Shown one piece after another: positions 6,611 to 13,361 of a stretch of 18,408 nucleotides of DNA. The stretch lies in assembly GCA_013695295.1 (NCBI GenBank), contig JACDAS010000252.1, forward strand, positions 1 to 18,408. The letters are read 5' to 3'. This stretch comes from Actinomycetota bacterium (lineage in GTDB: Bacteria; Actinomycetota; Thermoleophilia; Gaiellales; Gaiellaceae). The position numbers were made by a program, and so were the translations under genes. The notes beneath the pieces are model-generated. The model had not been told where the DNA came from. It saw only the letters and a list, made by a program, of their open reading frames with translations, and did no database searches. Position 1 is the first letter of the stretch. The number at the start of each line of letters is the position of its first letter.

Positions 6611-7459
6611 ATGGCGACCCCACGGATCGACGTCTCGATCGAGCACCGCGGCGAGCCGGCCACAGCGACGAAGCGCCATCCGAACACGTGCCCGGGGTGC
6701 GGCTCGCACTACCGGGACGACGAGCTCGAGGGCTCCCTCGGAGTTTGCCCCCAGTGCGGACACCACTTTCCACTCCGTGCCCGCGCCCGGATCGCGCATC
6801 TCGCTGACGCGGGGAGCTTCGTCGAGGAGGCCGCCGACGTGCGCTCCGACGACCCGCTCGGGTTCTTCGACCTGCGCCCTTACGCGGAGCGCCTGGCCGA
6901 GGCCGAGCTGTCGACCGGCCTCGGCGAGGCCGTGGTCATCGGCCAGGCGAGCCTCGACGGCCATCCGTGCGAGCTCGCGGTGATGGACTTCGCGTTCATG
7001 GGCGGCTCGATGGGGAGCGCCGTCGGCGAGAAGTTCTGCCGGGCCTGCGAGAGCGCCGTCGAGCGGGAGGTCCCGCTGATCTCGGTCACCGCGTCGGGCG
7101 GCGCGCGCATGCAGGAGGGGATCCTGTCGCTGATGCAGCTGCCGAAGACCGTCTGCGCCGTCGAGGACCTGCATGACGCGGGCATTCCGATGTTCACCGT
7201 CATGGCCCACCCGACGACCGCCGGCGTGCTGGCGAGCTTCGCGAGCCTCGGGGACGTCACCGTTGCCGAGCCCGGCGCCCTGATCGCCTTCACCGGTCCG
7301 CGGGTCGTGCAACAGACGACGAGGGAGAAGCTCCCCGAGGACTTCGGCCTGGCGGAGTCCAACCTCCGCTTCGGCCACGTGGACGCGATCCTCCCCCGCT
7401 CCGAGCTCCGCCCCTTCCTGGCCCGTCTTCTCCGTCTCTTCGGTCGCAATGGCGCGTGA
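6611..7459 (+). CDS. accD: Acetyl-CoA carboxylase carboxyltransferase, beta subunit
   Basis: AccD forms, with AccA, the carboxyltransferase that moves carboxyl from biotin on AccB to acetyl-CoA to give malonyl-CoA. The 282-residue length is typical. The four-cysteine zinc finger is present (C27, C30, C46, C49: CPGCGSHY ... CPQCGHHF). The crotonase-fold core has MGGSMGSAVGEK (130-141) and ASGGARMQEG (161-170), and the C-terminal part contains RVVQQTTREKLPEDFG. ATG 6611 leaves about 25 residues before the zinc finger, as usual. Its 3' end overlaps accA by 11 nt. The product feeds the fab genes at the left end of the window. A separate AccD rather than a fused acyl-CoA carboxylase beta chain is notable for an actinobacterium. 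Confidence 0.96.
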   Translation: MATPRIDVSIEHRGEPATATKRHPNTCPGCGSHYRDDELEGSLGVCPQCGHHFPLRARARIAHLADAGSFVEEAADVRSDDPLGFFDLRPYAERLAEAELSTGLGEAVVIGQASLDGHPCELAVMDFAFMGGSMGSAVGEKFCRACESAVEREVPLISVTASGGARMQEGILSLMQLPKTVCAVEDLHDAGIPMFTVMAHPTTAGVLASFASLGDVTVAEPGALIAFTGPRVVQQTTREKLPEDFGLAESNLRFGHVDAILPRSELRPFLARLLRLFGRNGA

Positions 7460-8390
7460 GGACGAGCATCGGCTCCGGGAGCGCCTCGGCAAGCTGACCA
7501 GCCTGCCCCTGCTCCGCGGGGCGCGGGTCTCGGGCGAGATCAAGCGCCTTCAGCGCCAGCTCGAGCGGATCGAGGCCCGGCCGAGCGACGAGAAGATCTG
7601 GCGGTCGGTCGAGCTGGCCCGCCATCAGGACCGCCCCTACACGCTCGACTACGTGCAGTTCCTGCTCGAGGACTGGGTCGAGCTCCACGGCGACCGCGGC
7701 CGTGCCGACGACGCGGCGATCGTGGCGGGCCTCGGCCGGCTCGACGGCCGCACGGTGGCGCTGATCGGCCACCAGAAGGGTCGGGACGCCCGCGAGCGCG
7801 TGCAGCGCCAGTTCGGGATGGCGTACCCGGAGGGCTACCACAAGGCAATCCGGGTGATGGAGATCGCCGGCCGCCACGGCTTTCCGCTCGTGTGTCTGGT
7901 CGACACCCCGGGCGCGTACCCCGGGGTCGTCGCCGAGCAGCACGGCCAGGGTGGTGCGATCGCGCGCTCGCAGGCCGCGATGGCGCGACTCGAGGTCCCG
8001 ACGGTCGCATGTGTGATCGGTGAAGGTGGCTCGGGCGGTGCCGTCGCGCTGGCGCTGGCAGACCGGGTGTTGATGCAGGAGCACTCGATCTACTCGGTGA
8101 TCAGCCCCGAGGGCTGCGCCGCGATCCTCTGGCGCGACGGGGCCGAGAAGCAGAAGGCCGCTGCCGCCTTCAAGCCCGACGCCGCCCACTGTCTCGAGCT
8201 CGGGGTTGTCGACGGCGTCGTCCCCGAGCCCCCTGGCGGCGCCCACACCGATCCGGGCGAGGCGGCCAGGCTGCTCCGGGAGGCCGTCGTCGACTCGCTC
8301 GACGACCTCGAGGCCCTGTCCGGCGAGGAGCTGCGGCGCCGCCGACGCGAGAAATTCCGCGCGATGGGCGTCTACGCCGTCAACGCCTGA
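7449..8390 (+). CDS. accA: Acetyl-CoA carboxylase carboxyltransferase, alpha subunit
   Basis: AccA is the partner of AccD in the heterotetrameric carboxyltransferase. The protein has 313 residues, close to the usual 310-320. The N-terminal helical region (1-60) is followed by YVQFLLEDWVELHGDR, the GHQKGRD turn (107-113), MAYPEGYHKAIRVME, the DTPGAYPG motif (152-159), and GEGGSGGAVALALADRV (191-207). These shape the biotin-binding side of the active site. It starts inside accD (11-nt overlap, no clear Shine-Dalgarno sequence), so translation is probably coupled, which would help keep the two subunits equal. The last residues, MGVYAVNA, end 34 nt before ligD, which seems to be a separate functional unit. 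The biotin carboxylase and carrier genes (accC, accB) are not in the window. Confidence 0.96.
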   Translation: MAREDEHRLRERLGKLTSLPLLRGARVSGEIKRLQRQLERIEARPSDEKIWRSVELARHQDRPYTLDYVQFLLEDWVELHGDRGRADDAAIVAGLGRLDGRTVALIGHQKGRDARERVQRQFGMAYPEGYHKAIRVMEIAGRHGFPLVCLVDTPGAYPGVVAEQHGQGGAIARSQAAMARLEVPTVACVIGEGGSGGAVALALADRVLMQEHSIYSVISPEGCAAILWRDGAEKQKAAAAFKPDAAHCLELGVVDGVVPEPPGGAHTDPGEAARLLREAVVDSLDDLEALSGEELRRRRREKFRAMGVYAVNA

Positions 8391-8424
8391 ATCCACAACA
8401 TCCACAGGTTTTTCCCCTGGAACA
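8391..8424 (+). promoter_or_regulatory. AT-richer accA-ligD gap with two DnaA-box-like ATCCACA repeats
   Basis: This 34-nt gap is AT-rich for the window. It holds ATCCACA twice in direct repeat (8393-8399 and 8400-8406 region), each matching the last seven bases of the TTATCCACA DnaA box. An imperfect inverted repeat follows, CCACAGG-TTTTT-CCCCTGG (8402-8420). It may carry a regulator or DnaA site, but function is unproven. Confidence 0.3.
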
Positions 8425-10740
8425 GTGGCCAAGCTGGACGACTATCGACGGAAGCGGGACCGGCACAAGACGCCGGAGCCCTTCGGCGGCAAGAAGAGCG
8501 GCAAGCGGCCGATCTTCGTCCTCCAGCGCCACGACGCGCGTCGGCTCCACTACGACTTCCGGCTCGAGCGGGACGGCGCCCTGGCGAGCTGGGCCGTGCC
8601 GAAGGGCGTTCCGCTCTCGCCGGGCGAGCAGCATCTGGCGGTGCACGTCGAAGACCACCCGCTCGAGTACGCGAAGTTCGAGGGCGAGATCCCGAAGGGC
8701 CAGTACGGCGCCGGGCTTGTGGAGATCTGGGACAGCGGCACCTACGAGCTCGTTGAGGAGAAGCGGGACGGCGGCCTCACCGTCAGGCTGCAGGGGACAC
8801 GGCTTCGGGGGACCTGGGCGCTCGTTCCCGCCCACCTCTCGGGCGATAAGAAGAATTGGCTGATCCTGCGCAAGCGAGACGGGGAGGAGCGGCCCCGGCG
8901 ACTCGACTACAGCCCGATGCTCGCCACCCTCGCCGAGGGGGTCCCACCCGGTCGAGACTGGCTCTTCGAGGTCAAGTGGGACGGGTACCGGGCACTCGCC
9001 TACGTGGCCGGGTCCGAGGTGAAGCTCGTGAGCAGGAACGCGAACGACCTGACGTCCCGCTTCCCGAGCGTCGCGAGCGCGATCGCCCAGGCGACGAAGT
9101 CCCCGGACTGCGTGCTGGACGGCGAGGTGTGCGCACTCGACTCGCAGGGCCGGTCGAGCTTCTCGGCGATGCAGCAGGGCCGGGCGGAGACGCCGCTGGT
9201 CTACTACGCGTTCGACCTGCTCGAGCTGGACGGTGAGCCGCTGCTCGGGCTGCCGCTGACCGAGCGCCGGGCACGCCTCGAGGAGCTGCTGGACGCGCGG
9301 AACCGCACCGTTCGCCTTTCGGAGACCTTCGAGGACGGCGCCGCCCTCCTCGAGGCCGCCGACGCGCAGGGGCTCGAGGGCGTGATCGCGAAGCGCCCGA
9401 GTTCCCTCTACTCGGAGGGCAAGCGGACGCGAGACTGGGTGAAGGTGAAGACGCACGGGCGCCAGGAGTTCCTGATCGCGGGCTACACGAAGGGGCAGGG
9501 GCGCCGGAGCGGCAGCTTCGGCTCGCTCGTCTTGGCCGTGCGGGAGGGGCCGGAGCTGAGGTACGTCGGGAACTGCGGCACCGGGTTCGGCGAGCGGGAG
9601 ATCGATCGCCTCCTGAAGCTGCTGCGCCCGCTCGAGCGCTCCGACTCGCCGTTCGCCGTGGCTCCGAAGCTGCCCAAGGTGCGGAAGGCCGACATCGTCT
9701 GGGTCGAGCCGGAGCTCGTCTGCGAGGTCGAGTTCGCGGAGTGGACGCACGACGGCCGGCTCCGCGCGCCGTCCTACCGGGGGCTGCGCGAGGACAAGGC
9801 GCCCGAGGAGGTGCGGCGGGAGGAGCCGCTTCCGAGCGAGCTTCGCAAGGGTCGCGGCGTGCTCAAGCTGACGAATCTCGACAAGCCCTTCTGGCCGGAG
9901 GAGCAGATCACGAAGGGCGACCTGCTCCTCTACTACCGGGCCGTTGCGCCCCTGGTCGTGCCGCACCTGCGCGACCGGCCGTTCACGATGAAGCGCTACC
10001 CCGACGGCTGGAACGGCGGCCATTTCTTCCAGAAGGATGCGCCGAAGCACATGCCCGACTGGATCCCGACCGAGGCGTACCGCTCGACCTCGCGCGAGAC
10101 CCGGGAGAAGCGAACGATCCGCTACCCGCTCGTGAACGACGAGCTCGCGCTCCTGTGGATGGTGAACATGGGTTGCATCGACCTGAACGTCTGGTACTCA
10201 CGGGTCGACCTGCCGGAGCGGCCGGACTTCGTCCTCTTCGACCTCGACCCCTCGGCCGATGTCGGCTTCGCGGAGACGATCGAGGTCGCGCTCCTCGTCA
10301 AGGAGGTGCTGGACGCGCTCGGGCTCGCGAGCTTCCCGAAGACGAGCGGCAGCGACGGCATCCATGTCCTCGTCCCGATCGCGCGCAGGCACACCTACGC
10401 GGCCACCCGCGAGTTCTCGGAGATCGTCGCCGCGACGCTCGCCCGTACGCACCGCGGGCTCGTGACCACGGAGTGGACGAAGGCGAAGCGCCGGGGCGTC
10501 CTGATCGACTCGAACCAGAACGGCGAGGGCAAGACGATCGCCTCGGTCTACTCCGTGCGCCCGAACCCAGGAGCGCCCGTGTCGACGCCGCTCCGCTGGG
10601 ACGAGGTGAACGAGCGGCTGAATCCGTCGATCTACACGATGGACGTCGTTCGGGCGAGGATCGAGCAGCACGGCGATCTCTTCGCCGGCGTGCTGACGAC
10701 GAGGCAGTCGCTGGCCGACGCTCTGAAGGCGGTCCGCTAG
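8425..10740 (+). CDS. ligD: ATP-dependent DNA ligase D (phosphoesterase-ligase-polymerase)
   Basis: LigD repairs double-strand breaks by non-homologous end joining. The 771-residue protein has three domains. The 3'-phosphoesterase covers about 1-150, with QRHDARRLHYDFRLE (H36, H42, D44) and HVEDHPLEY (H78). The ATP-dependent ligase covers about 162-470, with adenylated lysine K184 in KWDGYR, LDGEVCALD, YAFDLLELDG, GVIAKR and WVKVK. The primase-like polymerase covers about 480-770, with metal-binding D606 and D608 in FDLDPS, SGSDGIH, and RPFTMKRYPDG. This order matches Pseudomonas-type LigD rather than the mycobacterial polymerase-phosphoesterase-ligase order. I chose GTG 8425 because the family-like sequence LDDYRRKRD begins there; the open frame further upstream only shadows accA. 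Its normal partner, Ku, is not seen nearby. Confidence 0.95.
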   Translation: MAKLDDYRRKRDRHKTPEPFGGKKSGKRPIFVLQRHDARRLHYDFRLERDGALASWAVPKGVPLSPGEQHLAVHVEDHPLEYAKFEGEIPKGQYGAGLVEIWDSGTYELVEEKRDGGLTVRLQGTRLRGTWALVPAHLSGDKKNWLILRKRDGEERPRRLDYSPMLATLAEGVPPGRDWLFEVKWDGYRALAYVAGSEVKLVSRNANDLTSRFPSVASAIAQATKSPDCVLDGEVCALDSQGRSSFSAMQQGRAETPLVYYAFDLLELDGEPLLGLPLTERRARLEELLDARNRTVRLSETFEDGAALLEAADAQGLEGVIAKRPSSLYSEGKRTRDWVKVKTHGRQEFLIAGYTKGQGRRSGSFGSLVLAVREGPELRYVGNCGTGFGEREIDRLLKLLRPLERSDSPFAVAPKLPKVRKADIVWVEPELVCEVEFAEWTHDGRLRAPSYRGLREDKAPEEVRREEPLPSELRKGRGVLKLTNLDKPFWPEEQITKGDLLLYYRAVAPLVVPHLRDRPFTMKRYPDGWNGGHFFQKDAPKHMPDWIPTEAYRSTSRETREKRTIRYPLVNDELALLWMVNMGCIDLNVWYSRVDLPERPDFVLFDLDPSADVGFAETIEVALLVKEVLDALGLASFPKTSGSDGIHVLVPIARRHTYAATREFSEIVAATLARTHRGLVTTEWTKAKRRGVLIDSNQNGEGKTIASVYSVRPNPGAPVSTPLRWDEVNERLNPSIYTMDVVRARIEQHGDLFAGVLTTRQSLADALKAVR

Positions 10741-10823
10741 CTCCGGCGTACGAGGAGCGTGATCCGGAAGGCGAGCGGTCGTGCGGCGCACGTGGGTCGG
10801 GGGCAGTTGGTGCCGCCGAGGGG
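10741..10823. other. Short convergent intergenic region
   Basis: These 83 bases separate the ends of ligD and the minus-strand GNAT gene. I see only a weak 5-bp inverted repeat (TCCGG...CCGGA, around 10741-10768) with a long loop and no U-tract, so no terminator can be called. Confidence 0.5.
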
Positions 10824-11603
10824 TTAGAGAGGTTCGAGCGCCGGGAGCTTGCGGCTGAAGGCCCAGATCCTGCCCTCGATCTCGAAGCCGAGCTTGCGGT
10901 AGAGCTCCTTCGGCCAGTCGGCCTCCTCGGCGACGAGGAACGTGAGCTCGTTGCCGGCGGCTCGCGACTCCTGCAGCGCCCGGACGACGACTGCGCTCGC
11001 CAGGCCGCGGCGCCGGTGGGCCGGGAGGGTCATCACCGCTTCGATCTGGGCGATGCCGTCCCGCGAGTAGAGCTCGCAGTAGCTGGCCACCTCGCCGGCC
11101 GCGCGCGTCGCGAAGAAGCGGACATCTGCAGCCCGCTCCGTCACCGACTTGGCCTCGACGAGCTGCCGGACGACGTCGCCCTTCAGCCCCCCGGCCCGGA
11201 TCCCGGCCGCCCAGGCCGGCTCGAGCTCGGCCCGAGAGACCTCCTCGACCGCCGTCGTGCCGACCTCGCGCCCGCCGCCCCTGTGCGGCATCACGACGAG
11301 GGGCTGCTGGTCCCAGCCGAGCTCCCGGAAGCCCGGCGCCACCGCGATTGCGAGCGGGTCCTCGTCGATCGCGAGCTTCCGGTGGCCGAGCCCCGCCGAG
11401 CCCTGCACGCGGTCCGCCTCTGCGGCCAGCTCTGCGGCGCTCGCGGACAGCCCGGGGGAGACGGCGATGAGGTTCAGGTCGTACACGAGCGGTAGCGCGT
11501 CCTCGAACAGCGCCTCGCCGACCGGCGTCTCGACCACCCGCGCCGCCTGGCGCCGGCGAAGGGCGCGCTGGAAGGCGACGCAGCGCTCGCCCTGGTCAGC
11601 CAT
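10824..11603 (-). CDS. GNAT-family acetyltransferase
   Basis: The 259-residue protein has a C-terminal GNAT domain, with the acetyl-CoA loop LPAHRRRGLASAVV (193-206) and the terminal ELYRKLGFEIEGR motif (233-245). The N-terminal half (about 25-120) contains ALPLVYDLN and LGHRKL segments typical of a larger actinobacterial GNAT subgroup, and looks like a degenerate first GNAT repeat. The substrate is unknown. The start at 11603 lies inside the end of the NADH dehydrogenase gene (8-nt overlap), so it is the last gene of the minus-strand run and probably translationally coupled. It is not obvious why an acetyltransferase sits with a respiratory dehydrogenase. Confidence 0.83.
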   Translation of the reverse strand: MADQGERCVAFQRALRRRQAARVVETPVGEALFEDALPLVYDLNLIAVSPGLSASAAELAAEADRVQGSAGLGHRKLAIDEDPLAIAVAPGFRELGWDQQPLVVMPHRGGGREVGTTAVEEVSRAELEPAWAAGIRAGGLKGDVVRQLVEAKSVTERAADVRFFATRAAGEVASYCELYSRDGIAQIEAVMTLPAHRRRGLASAVVVRALQESRAAGNELTFLVAEEADWPKELYRKLGFEIEGRIWAFSRKLPALEPL

Positions 11604-12861
11604 CGCCGAGGCGATGCGGTCGCTCGAGCAGTCCGAGCTCGGCGATGTCGCGGCGGAAGAAGAGCGCCGTCGTCCAGTCGGCGACGACTCGCAGCTTCCT
11701 GGTCAGGAGGGGGAGCTGGTACAGGTGGTAGGTGCGGGTGACGAACCAACCAGGGAAGCCGCGGATCGGCACTCCGAGCACGTCGGCGATCCCCCGGTAG
11801 CGACCGAGTGTCGCCACCTGGCCGAGCATCCGGTAGCGGTACGGCTTCGGCCGCCCGGTCAGGTTGCGCGTCAGGCACCGCGCCTGCCTGAGCGCGTGCT
11901 GGCACGTAGGCGGGTCCGGGTGATCCGGCGTCGCCTCGTTCGGCACGCGCGCGCAGTCGCCGAGAGCCCACATCCGCTCCCTCCCCTCGACTCGGAGCGT
12001 GGAGGTGACGCGGACCCGCCCCCGTTCGTCGAGGGGTAGGCCGATCTCGCCGAGGAGAGGATGGGCCTTGACGCCCGCCGTCCAGACGACCGTGGCTGTC
12101 TCGATCCGCTCGCCGCCCGACAGCACGGCGCCACCCGCGTCGACCGAGTCGAGGGTTGTCTCGACCCGCAGCTCGACGCCTCGCCGGGCGAGCTGGCGCG
12201 CTGCATACTCCCCGAGCCGGGTGGGGATCTCCGGGAGGATCTTCGGCGCAGCGTCGACCAGCACCCAGCGCTGGGGTGCTGCACGGAGCCGCGGGTAGTA
12301 GCGCAGCGCGTCGCGGACGAGGTCGGCGAGCTCGGCGAGCGCCTCGACCCCCGCGTAGCCGGCGCCGACGAAGACGAAGGTCAGGTGTGTGTGCACCCGC
12401 TCGGGGTCGACCTCGGCGTCGGCCGCCTCCAGCTGCCGCAGGACGTGGTTGCGCAGGGCGATCGCGTCCGCCAGGTTCTTGAATCCGAGCGCGTGCTCGG
12501 CGAGCCCGGGGATCGGCAGCGTCCGCGCAACGGCTCCGAGCGCGATCACGAGCTGCTCGTAGAGGATCTCGAAGCGGCCGGCCCCGGTTTCGACCTCGAC
12601 CGCGTGCTCGTCGGTTCGAAGGGCGAGGGCGCGACCGAGCAGCAGGCCGGCGTGCGGGCACATCATCCGCAGGGGGACGACGACATGGCGGGGCTCGAGC
12701 GATCCCGAGGCGGCCTCCGGGAGGATCGGCGTGTAGAGCATGAAGTTCTCCGGGCTGACGATCGTCGCGCCGCGCTTGCCGAGCAGACGGGCGACGTAGG
12801 CCCCGGCGAAGCCGCCGCCGAGGATCAGCGTCCCGCCCCGAGCCTGCCAGCGCACCTCCAT
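11596..12861 (-). CDS. ndh: Type II NADH dehydrogenase (FAD-dependent)
   Basis: The 421-residue flavoprotein fits NDH-2, the non-proton-pumping enzyme that passes electrons from NADH to membrane quinone. Two dinucleotide folds are visible: GGGFAG (15-20) for FAD and FVGAGYAGVE (164-173) for NADH. Also visible are VWTAGVKAHP (259-268) and ALGDCARVP (299-307), which place the FAD ribityl group. The C-terminal PGWFVTRTYHLYQLP ... DWTTALFFRRDI region resembles the membrane-anchoring tail of NDH-2 enzymes. ATG 12861 gives a short normal N-terminus before the glycine motif. The gene lies 59 nt after a GNAT gene and overlaps the next GNAT by 8 nt. A ferredoxin- or sulfide-type pyridine nucleotide reductase is possible but less likely. 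Confidence 0.88.
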   Translation of the reverse strand: MEVRWQARGGTLILGGGFAGAYVARLLGKRGATIVSPENFMLYTPILPEAASGSLEPRHVVVPLRMMCPHAGLLLGRALALRTDEHAVEVETGAGRFEILYEQLVIALGAVARTLPIPGLAEHALGFKNLADAIALRNHVLRQLEAADAEVDPERVHTHLTFVFVGAGYAGVEALAELADLVRDALRYYPRLRAAPQRWVLVDAAPKILPEIPTRLGEYAARQLARRGVELRVETTLDSVDAGGAVLSGGERIETATVVWTAGVKAHPLLGEIGLPLDERGRVRVTSTLRVEGRERMWALGDCARVPNEATPDHPDPPTCQHALRQARCLTRNLTGRPKPYRYRMLGQVATLGRYRGIADVLGVPIRGFPGWFVTRTYHLYQLPLLTRKLRVVADWTTALFFRRDIAELGLLERPHRLGDG

Positions 12862-12920
12862 CGCGACCTAGCATCGCAGCGGGGGCGAGTCTTGCGGGCC
12901 CAAGGGCCTGAGACGCGGCG

Positions 12921-13361
12921 TCAGGCGCCCGGGGGCGATCCCAGCGGCTTGACGAGGTAGACGAGCAGCACATCGAATGCGAAGGGCTCGCCGCGGAGCA
13001 GGGTCGACCCGCGATGGCGTACCGGGCCTCCCCGTTCGCGGTAGCCGCAGCGCCGGTACAGCGCCTGCGCCGCGTCGTTCTCCACGTCGACGGAGAGCGT
13101 CAGCCGGTCGAAGCTCCGGCTCGCGGCCTCCTGCTCGGCCGCGCGGGTCAACGCGGTCGCAACTCCCCGGCGGCGGTGCGCGGGGAGGACGTAGACGTCC
13201 TGGAGCTCGGGCGGGTCGGTCAAGGCGAGGTGTGCGTGACCGACCGGCTCTCCGGCCTCCCACGCGACGAGGTAGAGACCGCCACTCTGCTCGAGCCGGT
13301 GGAGCGGCAGCCGGGCGTCGACGTGCTCGAGCTCCTCGTCGGCTAACGCCCGGACGATCAC
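12921..13361 (-). CDS. Small GNAT-family acetyltransferase
   Basis: The product is a 146-residue single-domain GNAT enzyme. It has the core strand LQDVYVLPAHRRRGVATALT (residues 53-72), which contains the acetyl-CoA-binding RRRGVA loop. VENDAAQALYRRCGYRERG (93-111) follows, as in acetyltransferases acting on small amines or protein N-termini. I chose GTG 13361, which overlaps the helicase stop as GTGA. The frame is open further upstream, but those residues are arginine-rich shadow sequence antisense in composition to the helicase. There is no independent Shine-Dalgarno sequence, so translation probably depends on termination of the helicase. The substrate is unknown. Confidence 0.85.
   Translation of the reverse strand: MIVRALADEELEHVDARLPLHRLEQSGGLYLVAWEAGEPVGHAHLALTDPPELQDVYVLPAHRRRGVATALTRAAEQEAASRSFDRLTLSVDVENDAAQALYRRCGYRERGGPVRHRGSTLLRGEPFAFDVLLVYLVKPLGSPPGA

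Noticed and set aside
5741..7543. Minus-strand open frame of 600 codons
   Set aside because: It runs antisense to the GNAT, arginase-like, accD and accA genes, has no recognisable motif and has the arginine/glycine-rich composition typical of high-GC shadow frames.
8206..8424. N-terminal extension of LigD
   Set aside because: It overlaps the end of accA in another frame and shows no domain; the family-like sequence begins at GTG 8425.
8380..10050. Minus-strand open frame of 556 codons
   Set aside because: It is antisense to ligD, whose three domains are complete; the frame lacks any domain and is explained by GC skew at codon position three.
10741..10768. Possible terminator hairpin after ligD
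   Set aside because: The stem is only 5 bp with a loop of about 17 nt and there is no T-tract.
9741..11495. Plus-strand open frame of 584 codons across the end of ligD and the GNAT gene
   Set aside because: It overlaps two well-supported genes in other frames and shows no motif.
12880..12912. Inverted repeat GGGCCC/GGGCCT between the small GNAT and ndh
   Set aside because: The loop is too short for the full stem and such GC palindromes are expected by chance in this base composition.
11474..12973. Minus-strand open frame of 499 codons over ndh
   Set aside because: It is a frame-shifted shadow of ndh with arginine/proline-rich nonsense sequence.
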